This document shows, piece after piece, positions 1 to 6,354 of a DNA stretch of 25,518 nt. Numbering within the stretch: the first letter of the stretch is position 1; the number at the start of each line of letters is the position of its first letter. A program made the translations under genes and the position numbers. Source of the stretch: Clostridium sp. AF27-2AA (lineage in GTDB: Bacteria; Bacillota; Clostridia; Lachnospirales; Lachnospiraceae); contig NZ_QUFI01000038.1 of assembly GCF_003478505.1 (NCBI RefSeq), forward strand, positions 1 to 25,518, read 5' to 3'. The notes beneath the pieces were generated by a model, which did not search any database, had not been told where the DNA came from, and saw only the letters and a list, made by a program, of their open reading frames with translations.

Positions 1-47
1 AAATACGGATGAAATTCAATATGTGGTTTTGAGGGTACATAGATGAG

Positions 48-75
48 AGACTGGAAGAGATTCCGGTCTTTTTTT
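48..75 (+). terminator. Intrinsic terminator of a gene upstream of the window
   Basis: A 9-bp stem (arms 48-56 and 61-69, with one T-G pair) closes a GAGA tetraloop and runs into seven T residues (69-75). It would end transcription entering from the left edge; the gene it serves lies outside the window. Confidence 0.8.
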
Positions 76-121
76 GCGTTATACAGAAATTCAGGAGAAC
101 AATTCAATATTTGAAGTTTTA

Positions 122-150
122 TTGACTTCCAGGGAAAATACTCCTAGAAT
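122..150 (+). promoter_or_regulatory. Sigma-A promoter of the marR/MATE remnant
   Basis: TTGACT at 122-127 and TAGAAT at 145-150 are separated by exactly 17 bp. A Shine-Dalgarno-like AAAGGAG follows at 171-177, five bases before the GTG at 183. The promoter therefore seems intact although the operon it drove is broken. Confidence 0.65.
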
Positions 151-182
151 ACTTAGGAACCGAAATATTTAAAGGAGCAATA

Positions 183-245
183 GTGGAAGCAGGAAAGATC
201 ATCAACTGCATTTCTAACCGCCTGAGAAACCGGTCGCAGGCAGTC
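183..245 (+). pseudogene. N-terminal remnant of a MarR-family regulator
   Basis: From the GTG at 183 (AAAGGAG five bases upstream) the frame reads about 21 residues, including INCISNRLRNRSQAV, which resembles the first helix of Lachnospiraceae MarR-type regulators. The similarity stops around 245; beyond that the sequence is coding only in another frame, as the end of a MATE transporter. MarR regulators normally have about 150 residues with a winged helix in the middle, so more than 85% is missing. MarR-MATE gene pairs are common in this family, so the simplest reading is a deletion joining the start of marR to the end of the pump gene. The MarR call rests on a short stretch recognised from memory. 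Confidence 0.5.
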
Positions 246-246
246 C

Positions 247-492
247 ATATGGATCGGAATCCTCTTTATAAATATGAACTGTATGCAGCCTGTTGGGAAA
301 ACATTTTGGGCGACTCTGCTTTCTATATTGCGCCAGGGGCTGCTTCTGATTCCGCTGCTGTTTATTTTGAATGCGCTTGGAGGCTTGAACGGAGTCATTT
401 ATGGGCAGGCGCTGACGGATTATATTGCAGTTTTTCTGTCAGTAGTGCTGTGGCATAAATGTAAAACATATAATTCTGCAAGAAAATCTTAA
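247..492 (+). pseudogene. C-terminal fragment of a MATE-family efflux pump
   Basis: The frame ending at the TAA at 490-492 encodes roughly the last 80 residues of a MATE (multidrug and toxin extrusion) transporter. The pattern of a GK turn (PVGKTFWA), then SILRQGLLLIPLLFILNAL, then GLNGVIYGQALTDYIAVFLS matches the last two or three membrane helices of the family. A full MATE protein has about 450 residues and 12 helices, so this cannot be a working pump. The frame is open upstream to at least 247 without a proper start; the ATG at 274 has no good ribosome binding site. Upstream lies the MarR remnant in a different frame, so no fusion protein is made. Confidence 0.65.
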
Positions 493-514
493 ATCAATGT
501 AAGAGAAAACCTAC

Positions 515-542
515 TTGAACCAAAAGGATTCCGTGCTATGAT
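515..542 (+). promoter_or_regulatory. Promoter of the DUF5722 gene
   Basis: TTGAAC at 515-520 and TATGAT at 537-542 with a 16-bp spacer, about 75 bp before the TTG start at 617. Confidence 0.55.
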
Positions 543-616
543 ATGGAAGTGAAATTGTTCCTGTTTGTGCATTGTGCAATCAGGAAATGGACTGACAGAG
601 ATTGGAGGCAGAAAGT

Positions 617-2338
617 TTGAAGAAAATATGGAAGTATTGCATTTCACTGTGCTGTATGGCGGTAGTATTTGCCGGGGCAGGCAGTGTTACAGCCATGGCA
701 GAAACATCGGCGGCCGCCGCTGGACAGAATACAGCCAAAACAGCACCGACAGAATTTGCTCATATTACAAGCTGTGAGGTGACTGGTGGAAATCAGGTTA
801 CGATCAAGGGGCAGGTGGAAGGCAGTTTCTCAGACCCGGCATATTATGATAATTATTTGTATCTGTTTGAAATGAAACCGTACCAGCGGGATTTAAAGGG
901 CCGAACGGACTATGCAGCGTGGATCACGAAGGGTGATGAGCTTTCGTTCCAGCTTCCGCTCAATCATGGAACGCAGGATGACCGCTTGTATTCCAGCTTT
1001 GTGGTAGCGGTTTACGATGGCAGTGAATACACGATTGCCAGCAATGAGGCTTATGTGACAAATCCGGAGAGTGTCGCAAAGTACACGGATCCGTACAAAA
1101 CCGCCCAGACAAAAAAGGGACTTCTGATTCAGACAACACCGGCTATGCTGTCTGACGCATTTTCTCTTGGCGTGAACCATGTAATCGTGAACATTCCGTT
1201 CAATCACATTCTTGGAAGCGGAATTGATTACGAATACGATGGCAAGACTTATCATTTTAATAAAGATGTACTGGCTGTATATGACGACACCATCAAGAGA
1301 ATGTCTGAAAAAGATATGACCGTGACTGCGGTTATTTTAAACGGATGGAACGACAGCACACCGCAGCTTTATTATCCGGGTGTAACGAAGCAGCCGGCAT
1401 CTGTGGCAAATTATTATGGCTTTCACGTAGCTACGGAAGATGGTTATGAATCCCTTCGGGCCATTGCGGCTTTCCTGGCAGACCGTTATGGCAGTAAATC
1501 CTCGTCATACGGCAGAGTTTCTAACTGGGTCATTGGCAACGAGATCAATAACCAGCTGTGGAACTATATGGGGCCGATGAGTCTGGATACTTATATCAAT
1601 GAATATCAGAGGGCATTTCGCGTGTTCTACACAGCGATTCGCAGCACCAGCCAGAGCAGCCGCGTCTTTTTCTCAACGGATTACAACTGGAATCACGAGG
1701 CAGACGGCAAACTGAATTACAATGCAAAGGATCTGCTGGATGCCTTCAATAATCAGATGATCCCGGGCGGTTCCATGGATTGGGGACTGGCATATCATCC
1801 ATATTCTATTCCGCTGACAGAGCCGGAATTCTGGAATGACCGGGAGACCGGACTGATCAAGGATGATGCGTCATCACCAGTCGTCAATATGCTGAATTTA
1901 AGTGTGCTGACAGATTATTTACAGCAGGCACAGTTCCGTACCCGTTCTGGTGAGGTGCGCCACGTAATTCTTTCAGAGCAGGGATTTACCTCCACCAGCG
2001 CAACCCGCGGTACTACAGAGGATCTGCAGGCGGCAGCTATTGCTTATGCATATTATATTGCAGATAGTAACCCATATATCGATGCCTTTATCATGAGTCG
2101 TCAGGTGGACGCACCGTCCGAAATGGCAGCATCCCAGGCATTTGGTCTGTGGCATTGCGATAGCAGCAAGCCGAACGACATTGTAGCAACCATGCAGAAA
2201 CCATCCTGGCTTGTATACAAAAATATCGATAACAAGGCCTCTACGCTGGAAACAACCGAGAAATACAAGGCGCTGATCGGAATCAGTAAGTGGAGTGATG
2301 TGGTTCCGAACTTCCGCTGGAAGAGCCTGGAAAAATAA
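617..2338 (+). CDS. Secreted DUF5722 glycosidase-like protein
   Basis: A 573-residue exported protein. The start chosen is TTG 617, because GGAGG at 604-608 lies eight bases upstream and the product then opens with a textbook signal peptide: MKKIWK, a hydrophobic core to about residue 22, and an AMA|ET-type cleavage site near residue 28. An in-frame TTG at 602 overlaps the ribosome binding site and is less likely. After an Ig-like N-terminal part (about 45-150) comes a TIM-barrel-like domain with VIGNEIN (Glu309) and HVILSEQGF (Glu454). This is the spacing and context of the acid/base and nucleophile glutamates of clan GH-A glycoside hydrolases. DUF5722 is my family recognition. The substrate is unknown, but secretion in a gut clostridium suggests polysaccharide or host-glycan use. 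It stands alone between a promoter and a terminator-like hairpin. Confidence 0.8.
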   Translation: MKKIWKYCISLCCMAVVFAGAGSVTAMAETSAAAAGQNTAKTAPTEFAHITSCEVTGGNQVTIKGQVEGSFSDPAYYDNYLYLFEMKPYQRDLKGRTDYAAWITKGDELSFQLPLNHGTQDDRLYSSFVVAVYDGSEYTIASNEAYVTNPESVAKYTDPYKTAQTKKGLLIQTTPAMLSDAFSLGVNHVIVNIPFNHILGSGIDYEYDGKTYHFNKDVLAVYDDTIKRMSEKDMTVTAVILNGWNDSTPQLYYPGVTKQPASVANYYGFHVATEDGYESLRAIAAFLADRYGSKSSSYGRVSNWVIGNEINNQLWNYMGPMSLDTYINEYQRAFRVFYTAIRSTSQSSRVFFSTDYNWNHEADGKLNYNAKDLLDAFNNQMIPGGSMDWGLAYHPYSIPLTEPEFWNDRETGLIKDDASSPVVNMLNLSVLTDYLQQAQFRTRSGEVRHVILSEQGFTSTSATRGTTEDLQAAAIAYAYYIADSNPYIDAFIMSRQVDAPSEMAASQAFGLWHCDSSKPNDIVATMQKPSWLVYKNIDNKASTLETTEKYKALIGISKWSDVVPNFRWKSLEK

Positions 2339-2397
2339 GTTTAAAAGGTATGAGATAAGGCTAGAGTTGCAATTATAACAAGAGAATGACAGGGAAA

Positions 2398-2445
2398 AGC
2401 ACCGGGAAGTGAGTCACACAGAAAGACTGCCCGGTGCTGTTTCTA
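2398..2445 (+). terminator. Terminator-like hairpin after the DUF5722 gene
   Basis: A perfect 9-bp stem AGCACCGGG (2398-2406) / CCCGGTGCT (2430-2438) with a 23-nt loop, followed by a weak T-rich tail. The long loop and poor tail lower confidence. Confidence 0.5.
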
Positions 2446-2504
2446 TCTGTGAAAAGCCGGAAAAATTGCCCGAAAAAATAAAATAAAAAGTTTTAGAAAA
2501 CTGC

Positions 2505-2533
2505 TTGACAAAAAGACACCTATATCATATAAT
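2505..2533 (+). promoter_or_regulatory. Consensus sigma-A promoter of the tRNA operon
   Basis: TTGACA at 2505-2510, a 17-bp spacer, and TATAAT at 2528-2533: a full consensus promoter, as expected for stable RNA genes. The leader contains a 7-bp hairpin (2537-2543 / 2549-2555) just before the first tRNA. Confidence 0.93.
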
Positions 2534-2563
2534 ATCCTCGTTGCCTGTCAACGAGCAGCGTAT

Positions 2564-2636
2564 TCCTCGATAGCTCAGTCGGTAGAGCACGCGGCTGTTA
2601 ACCGCGCTGTCGTAGGTTCAAGTCCTACTCGGGGAG
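2564..2636 (+). tRNA. tRNA-Asn (GTT)
   Basis: 73 nt with a complete cloverleaf. The acceptor arms are TCCTCGA and TCGGGGA (one G-T pair), the D-arm contains AGCTCAGTCGGTAGAGC, the anticodon loop is CTGTTAA, and the T-loop GGTTCAAGTCC is canonical. CCA is not encoded. First gene of a three-tRNA operon. Confidence 0.97.
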
Positions 2637-2675
2637 CTCACATATCTTATATGTGTTAAACAAGTTTATATGAGA

Positions 2676-2747
2676 GGCCCCATGGTCAAGCGGTTAAGAC
2701 ATCGCCCTTTCACGGCGGTAACACGAGTTCGAATCTCGTTGGGGTCA
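2676..2747 (+). tRNA. tRNA-Glu (TTC)
   Basis: 72 nt. The acceptor arms are GGCCCCA and TGGGGTC plus discriminator A, the anticodon loop is CTTTCAC, and the T-arm contains GAGTTCGAATCTC. CCA is not encoded. It lies 39 bp after tRNA-Asn in the same transcription unit. Confidence 0.97.
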
Positions 2748-2781
2748 TTTATCAGAGCAAATCTGATAAGCAATTTAATAT

Positions 2782-2852
2782 GGCGACATAGCCAAGTGGT
2801 AAGGCGTGGGTCTGCAACACCCTGATCACCAGTTCAAATCTGGTTGTCGCCT
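2782..2852 (+). tRNA. tRNA-Cys (GCA), integration site of the downstream element
   Basis: 71 nt. The acceptor arms are GGCGACA and TGTCGCC plus discriminator T, the anticodon loop is CTGCAAC, and the T-arm is ACCAG TTCAAAT CTGGT. The gene is complete. Its 3' part from 2809 on, plus the terminator behind it, is duplicated at 8591-8666, marking the two ends of an integrated element. The copies differ at one base, 2819 (A) versus 8601 (G), which is the 3' side of the last anticodon-stem pair. The copy here forms T-A; the distant copy would form T-G. Confidence 0.96.
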
Positions 2853-2884
2853 CTAAGGAATCATCGAAAGATGGTTCCTTTTTT
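2809..2884 (+). repeat. Left attachment repeat (attL core)
   Basis: Matches 8591-8666 over 76 bp with a single mismatch (A2819 versus G8601). Identity breaks at 2808/8590 on the left and 2885/8667 on the right. The crossover must lie within this stretch. Confidence 0.92.
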
Positions 2885-2885
2885 T
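2855..2885 (+). terminator. Terminator of the tRNA operon, inside the left att repeat
   Basis: An 11-bp stem (2855-2865 / 2870-2880, one T-G pair) with a GAAA tetraloop and a run of seven T. It is part of the sequence duplicated at the right end of the element, so the element restores both the tRNA end and its terminator when it integrates. Confidence 0.92.
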
Positions 2886-2896
2886 GTCTGGAAAAG

Positions 2897-2915
2897 CCAG
2901 TATTTATGCGGCTCC
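2897..2915 (+). repeat. Left copy of a subterminal repeat
   Basis: CCAGTATTTATGCGGCTCC here closely matches 8555-8574, with A/G at one position and one extra C, in the same orientation. Both copies lie just inside the core repeats, so this is candidate binding sequence for integrase or a host or excision factor. The left copy sits within a stem GTCTGG (2886-2891) / CCAGAC (2916-2921). Confidence 0.6.
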
Positions 2916-2941
2916 CCAGACTTTTATTAAATTTTGATGGG

Positions 2942-2976
2942 GGAAATTTACAAGGCAGATTTCCTTATAAATTTCC
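2942..2976. repeat. Inverted repeat downstream of the integrase gene
   Basis: Arms 2942-2955 and 2963-2976 pair over 14 bp with one mismatch around a 7-nt loop. It lies between the left core repeat and the end of int, so it may stop or stabilise the int transcript, or be part of the integrase-binding region. No clear T tail follows in either direction. Confidence 0.6.
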
Positions 2977-3010
2977 GCCAGAGACCATTTCAAACCTCTT
3001 TTGAGTGAAA

Positions 3011-3032
3011 AATAAGGCACCAATAAGGCACC
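3011..3032 (+). repeat. Left tandem arm-like repeats
   Basis: Two perfect adjacent copies of the 11-mer AATAAGGCACC (3011-3021, 3022-3032), then AAAAT, lie 15 bp beyond the stop codon of int. A diverged pair with the same period and orientation sits at 8508-8528 near the other end. Paired short direct repeats flanking the core are typical arm-type binding sites for the N-terminal domain of Tn916/lambda-type integrases. Confidence 0.7.
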
Positions 3033-3046
3033 AAAATATTTTTCAG

Positions 3047-4198
3047 CTATTCTAACGATTGTACAGCAGAAAAAGCGCGGTCCAGATCTGTATGTACATA
3101 TGTATCATAGGTAATCTTCACCGAAGCATGTCCAAGTAACTGACTGATCACTTTGATATCGACATTAGCCTTAATCAGTTGCGTTGCAAAGGTGTGACGC
3201 AAAGCATGGATGGTTACTGGTTTGATGCCGAGTGATTTCTGCATGTTTTGAAATATCCGGTAAAATGAATTCTGAACTACCATCTTTCCTGTGGATGTGT
3301 AGATCACAAATTGCGACTGGATATGCCTGTGCTCCTGTAACTCCTTTAAACGCGCCAGAGCTTTGCTGTTGAGTGGAACCTGTCGTGTGCCGGAGCGGGA
3401 TTTGGTAGAAGTAATGATCTGCTTGCTTCCAGTGGCATTTTCAGAATCGCGTTTTTTGATGCGGGATGCGTTTTGGCAGATGGTAAGCGTCTTAGTGCGC
3501 AGATTAACATTATCCCAGGTCAATGCCAGTGCTTCGCCAGAACGAATTCCGGTATTGGCAATCAGGACATAGGCAGAAGCGTACCAGTATTTAGGCTGTC
3601 CATTTTTATATAGGGCATTTTGAGCCTTTTCCAGACGATCTATATCAGCTTCTGACAGGATCTCAATTTCTTTGGTCCGAATTTTCAGGTTTTCCTGTTT
3701 AGGGAGCCGTACACCATCTACAGGATTATATCCTGTATCCCGAACCGCAACTGCGTAGCGGAAGCAGTTATTCAGAAGATCATAGACTTTTTTGAGACTG
3801 GAATAGGAAAGCGTAGTGGTGTAAGAGTTGATCAATGTCTGGATTTCCATACTGGTCAGTGTTCCAAGCTGACTGCGTCCGACAGGGGTATTTTTAATCT
3901 GTTTTTGATAGGTTCGTTCCAGACGGTCATAGGAAGCGGCTTTCAGACTTGGCATTTTAACCGAGGTAAGCCATTGCTCGATATAAGAATTAACTGTCTG
4001 TTTTTGCGGAATGATTTCCTTTTTTAGTGTCTTCAGATAGAATTGATCGAGTTCTTTTTGAACTTCTTTTTCTGAAGTACCAGTAACGTAAAACGTGTCA
4101 TATCCGGCAATACGCAGGCGTCCAAGGTAATTGCCGTTGGCCTTTTTCTGAATATTACCTCGTCCTTTTCGTTTTCTGCTAGTTGTAGTAGCAGCCAT
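3047..4198 (-). CDS. int: Tyrosine recombinase / site-specific integrase
   Basis: This 383-residue phage-type integrase is expected to integrate and excise the element at tRNA-Cys. The ATG at 4198 is chosen because AAAGGAG lies just upstream on the minus strand; an in-frame ATG at 4213 precedes that site. Order of parts: a basic N-terminal arm-binding region (to about 60), a core-binding SAM-like domain (about 65-165), and the catalytic domain (about 175-375). The catalytic residues are present: Arg219 in NTGIRSGE, His331 and Arg334 in HALRH, His357 in LLGH and Tyr367 in TYDTYVH. Length and motifs are those of intact Tn916-like integrases of Firmicutes. It reads towards the tRNA, with tandem arm-like repeats just beyond its stop. 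A hairpin with T tail separates it from the excisionase gene upstream. Confidence 0.95.
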   Translation of the reverse strand: MAATTTSRKRKGRGNIQKKANGNYLGRLRIAGYDTFYVTGTSEKEVQKELDQFYLKTLKKEIIPQKQTVNSYIEQWLTSVKMPSLKAASYDRLERTYQKQIKNTPVGRSQLGTLTSMEIQTLINSYTTTLSYSSLKKVYDLLNNCFRYAVAVRDTGYNPVDGVRLPKQENLKIRTKEIEILSEADIDRLEKAQNALYKNGQPKYWYASAYVLIANTGIRSGEALALTWDNVNLRTKTLTICQNASRIKKRDSENATGSKQIITSTKSRSGTRQVPLNSKALARLKELQEHRHIQSQFVIYTSTGKMVVQNSFYRIFQNMQKSLGIKPVTIHALRHTFATQLIKANVDIKVISQLLGHASVKITYDTYVHTDLDRAFSAVQSLE

Positions 4199-4213
4199 AA
4201 TGTCTCCTTTCAT

Positions 4214-4256
4214 AAAAATGACGGCTCGCAGGGAATTGTTCTCTTACGAACCGTCA
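4214..4256 (-). terminator. Attenuator-like hairpin between xis and int
   Basis: Read on the minus strand, arms TGACGGTTCG (4256-4247) and CGAGCCGTCA (4228-4219) form a 10-bp stem with one mismatch and an 18-nt loop. Five T residues follow at once (4218-4214), and then comes the int ribosome binding site. This would reduce read-through from the xis gene into int. Confidence 0.65.
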
Positions 4257-4274
4257 GCATATTGTGGAAGAAAG

Positions 4275-4469
4275 CTAGAATAAGATTTCCTTCCCGGCGT
4301 TTTCCAGAATCCATCGTTGAATTGCGTCATCACTGGTTACATACTGCCGTCCCACTTTTACAACGGGAAGAACGCCTGCGTGCAGCAGTTGACGCAGCTT
4401 GGTTTTCCCAAAAGGGAAAATAGTCAGCAGATCTGAAAAAGAATATAAATTGTTGTATACCATGGTCAT
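4275..4469 (-). CDS. Excisionase-like helix-turn-helix protein
   Basis: This 64-residue protein has the fold signature of small excisionase/MerR-like DNA-binding proteins: a helix-turn-helix (YSFSDLLTIFPFGKTKLRQLLHAG, about 8-31), a wing (LPVVKVGRQYVTSDDAIQRW), and a short C-terminal helix. These proteins bend attachment-site DNA and direct integrases towards excision. AAAGGAG lies three bases before the ATG at 4469; an ATG at 4463 is an alternative with nine-base spacing. The gene is immediately upstream of int in the same direction. A perfect 7-bp palindrome covers the region just upstream of its ribosome binding site. The excisionase role is inferred from size and position. Confidence 0.75.
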   Translation of the reverse strand: MTMVYNNLYSFSDLLTIFPFGKTKLRQLLHAGVLPVVKVGRQYVTSDDAIQRWILENAGKEILF

Positions 4470-4479
4470 AGTCTCCTTT

Positions 4480-4494
4480 CTGTGAATTTCACAG
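4480..4494. promoter_or_regulatory. Palindrome upstream of the excisionase gene
   Basis: CTGTGAATTTCACAG consists of 7-bp perfect arms around one T. It ends 11 bp before the ATG at 4469 on the minus strand, overlapping the leader. It could be an operator for the excisionase-like protein or another element regulator, or a hairpin in the mRNA leader; its function is inferred from position only. Confidence 0.45.
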
Positions 4495-4522
4495 ATATGG
4501 TGTATAAACTCAAAGGCTGAGT

Positions 4523-4897
4523 TTACAGAGGCTGCTCATTTTCTGGAATATTTTTTAGCCGCAGGCCGACAAGGCCAGCCATAGGGTTTTTATCTGTTTC
4601 GTGAATGCGTTTCTTGCTACAGCCTTCAATATTAGTGGTAAGCCATGCAGAAAAAGAATTATAAGTTGTAACAGGCAAATCGTAGGTGTTGCAAAAATCG
4701 CAGTAACACTGGTACAGTTCCTGGAGATAAAGTTTATCCGCAGGATCCTTGGTGACATCCAGACAGTGATCAACAAATATGGGAATGCTTCGTGTATAGT
4801 CATATTCCCGATAACGCCAGTTCTGCTTTAACCGATCGGCAGCCGGGCATGGGGAAAAGGTATAATGATTGTTGATAACTTTACCCAATGCTTTCAA
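4523..4897 (-). pseudogene. C-terminal piece of a phage/plasmid primase-like replication protein
   Basis: The 124-residue frame contains FVDHCLDVTKDP, LYLQELYQCYCDFCNTYDLPVTTYNSFSAWL, a KKRI motif and a final GLVGLRLK. That order resembles the winged-helix C-terminus of D5/P4-type primase-helicases (helix, LYxxYxxFC, P-rich turn, F-helix, basic wing). No primase or helicase motif is present, so if the match is right most of the gene has been lost. The only candidate start, TTG at 4897, has no ribosome binding site. The frame stays open upstream to a TAG near 4965 and reads plausibly protein-like (RKHPWKETKDDIISTCL), so the real 5' end is probably missing. It could also be a small intact protein of unknown role. 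Confidence 0.45.
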
Positions 4898-4913
4898 ACA
4901 GGTGGATATAATA

Positions 4914-5003
4914 TCATCCTTTGTCTCTTTCCAGGGATGTTTCCTGTAACGCAGAGTTGATACGCTCTCCTAAAATCATTTGTATTAATTCCTCTATTGA
5001 CAT
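4914..5003 (-). CDS. Possible 29-residue small protein
   Basis: ATG 5003 is preceded by AAAGGAATTGCCAAG on the minus strand, a fair ribosome binding site, 23 bp after the stop of the Rad52-like gene. The product begins MSIEELIQMILGERINSAL, an amphipathic helix, and ends at the TGA 4914-4916. It overlaps the upstream extension of the primase-like fragment in another frame. It could be the start of a gene cut off by a frameshift or deletion. No family recognised. Confidence 0.25.
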   Translation of the reverse strand: MSIEELIQMILGERINSALQETSLERDKG

Positions 5004-5026
5004 CTTGGCAATTCCTTTCACTCCTG

Positions 5027-5773
5027 TTAAGCTGCAACAATCGGTTTGGACTTCTTCAAACCACTCATAGCATCCCGATAATGTTCCGGCTTCATCTGAC
5101 TAATATCATCCAGATGATAACGTGCCAAAACCTGTTCCACAGGAATTCCTGTCCGATTCAATTCTTTCTGCAGATCCGCACGCATTTTCTCTGATAACTG
5201 TGCCTTTACTTCTTCTGGCATATTTTTCATTTTCTTCGGTGCTGATGCTTCTTTCTTTGCCTGCATACGAAACACAGTAAATCCCTTGCTATTACAAATT
5301 TCCAACGCATTGATTTCCCGCCCTGAATCGTATCCAATCGCAGACACACGAAAGTGCTCCGAAGTTGTATAGCGTTTTCCATCATAACGGATTGCTGCTT
5401 TCTCCGCAGGAATCCAGATAAAAGGTGCAGAATACAGTTCTCTTCCAATCCCCCAATTCACACATGCACGCTTGAAGCTGTCGGATGCCTGCCCTTTTTC
5501 CTTTTCCGTATAACTTTCTGTATCCACATCCTGCTTAGCAATCCACTGTTGTTTTTCTTTATCCCACACTTCTACCGTACAGTACAGGTTTCCACCAATC
5601 TCCTGATGACTCCGCTTCCACCCACAAGGCGAATAACATTCATCCAGAATCTTCTGATCGACTCTTGCATCTTTATACAAAAGCAAGCTCAGCCCATTCT
5701 CGTTGATCGTCCCTATCCGGCATTCAATTTCGTTTACCTCTAATAAACGGATTTCATTCTTTTCACTCTTCAT
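5027..5773 (-). CDS. Rad52/22-like single-strand annealing protein
   Basis: This 248-residue protein is of the kind found in conjugative elements and phages of Firmicutes, annotated as Rad52/22-family double-strand-break repair proteins. These anneal complementary single strands during recombination of incoming DNA. Conserved stretches are SLLLYKDARVDQKILDE, GWKRSHQ..GNLYCTV, KQDVDTES and GQASDSFKRACVNWGIGRELYSAP. The N-terminal half (about 10-160) is the annealing domain and the C-terminal third is charged and probably flexible. The ATG at 5773 is chosen: GGGGGTG lies seven bases upstream and the family match begins there. Upstream in-frame codons overlap radC antiparallel frames without similarity. 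Its first 11 bases overlap the end of the radC remnant, implying translational coupling. It looks intact. Confidence 0.75.
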   Translation of the reverse strand: MKSEKNEIRLLEVNEIECRIGTINENGLSLLLYKDARVDQKILDECYSPCGWKRSHQEIGGNLYCTVEVWDKEKQQWIAKQDVDTESYTEKEKGQASDSFKRACVNWGIGRELYSAPFIWIPAEKAAIRYDGKRYTTSEHFRVSAIGYDSGREINALEICNSKGFTVFRMQAKKEASAPKKMKNMPEEVKAQLSEKMRADLQKELNRTGIPVEQVLARYHLDDISQMKPEHYRDAMSGLKKSKPIVAA

Positions 5774-6047
5774 CCAGTTCACCCCCGTCGCGAAAACTAT
5801 AATAATCAGTATCTCCAACGATAATATGGTCAATGACAGAAATTCCAAGAATAGCTCCGGCTCGCTGCAGGCGTTCCGTCAGTTTTTTATCTTCATAGCT
5901 CGCTTCCGGATCCCCAGACGGATGATTATGCAAACAGGCAATAAATGCCGAATTATTGATAATTGCCAGTTTAAAAATTTCTTTCATATCCACATAACAG
6001 GCATTCAACGTTCCTACTGCTGCAATTTCCAAGGCTTGAATCTCCAA
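5763..6047 (-). pseudogene. radC: 5'-truncated radC-like JAB-domain gene
   Basis: About 94 residues of the RadC JAB/MPN metal-binding domain: EIAAVGTLNACYVDMKEIFKLAI, then the catalytic-type HNHPSGDPEAS motif, and IDHIIVGDTDYYSF near the end. Element-borne RadC proteins are usually about 150 residues and chromosomal ones about 220, so the N-terminal part is missing. The frame is closed by a TGA about nine bases above the TTG at 6047 and no ribosome binding site precedes it. A plus-strand gene starts only 25 bp away. The abrupt loss of similarity near 6047-6060 marks a rearrangement junction. RadC homologues on mobile elements have no firmly established function. Confidence 0.7.
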
Positions 6048-6071
6048 TGTAACCGATCAAAAGGTAATAAT

Positions 6072-6296
6072 ATGACTCAGACAAAGGAAGATTTAAAGCA
6101 AAGAAGAAAATCCTATGGTCAATATAAACGAGAGCAGATATTGAAACCTAAGCTTCAAGAAAAACGGAAAGAAATTCGGAAAAAGTACATAGCAAATTTA
6201 AGCGATCAGGACATTTTGGAAGCATTACATAGTAAGAAGTTAGAAGATGGATGGACTGATTTGAAAAGAGAAGCAAGGAAAAGAGGAATTCTTTAA
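6072..6296 (+). CDS. Small basic helical protein of unknown function
   Basis: A 74-residue, Lys/Arg-rich protein predicted to be nearly all helix: a basic N-terminal half (KQRRKSYGQYKREQ... KEIRKKY) and a C-terminal part LSDQDILEALHSKKLEDGW that could be a small domain. The ATG at 6072 has AAAAGG seven bases upstream. The open frame extends much further 5' but there it runs antisense to radC and has no start signal. It lies 58 bp before the DUF697 gene in the same direction and is probably cotranscribed. I do not recognise a family; nucleic-acid or partner binding is only a guess from charge. Confidence 0.6.
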   Translation: MTQTKEDLKQRRKSYGQYKREQILKPKLQEKRKEIRKKYIANLSDQDILEALHSKKLEDGWTDLKREARKRGIL

Positions 6297-6354
6297 TCAG
6301 ATTATATTTTTTTGAGTTACAAAAATATAAATTATTACAAAGGAGAAGAAAATT

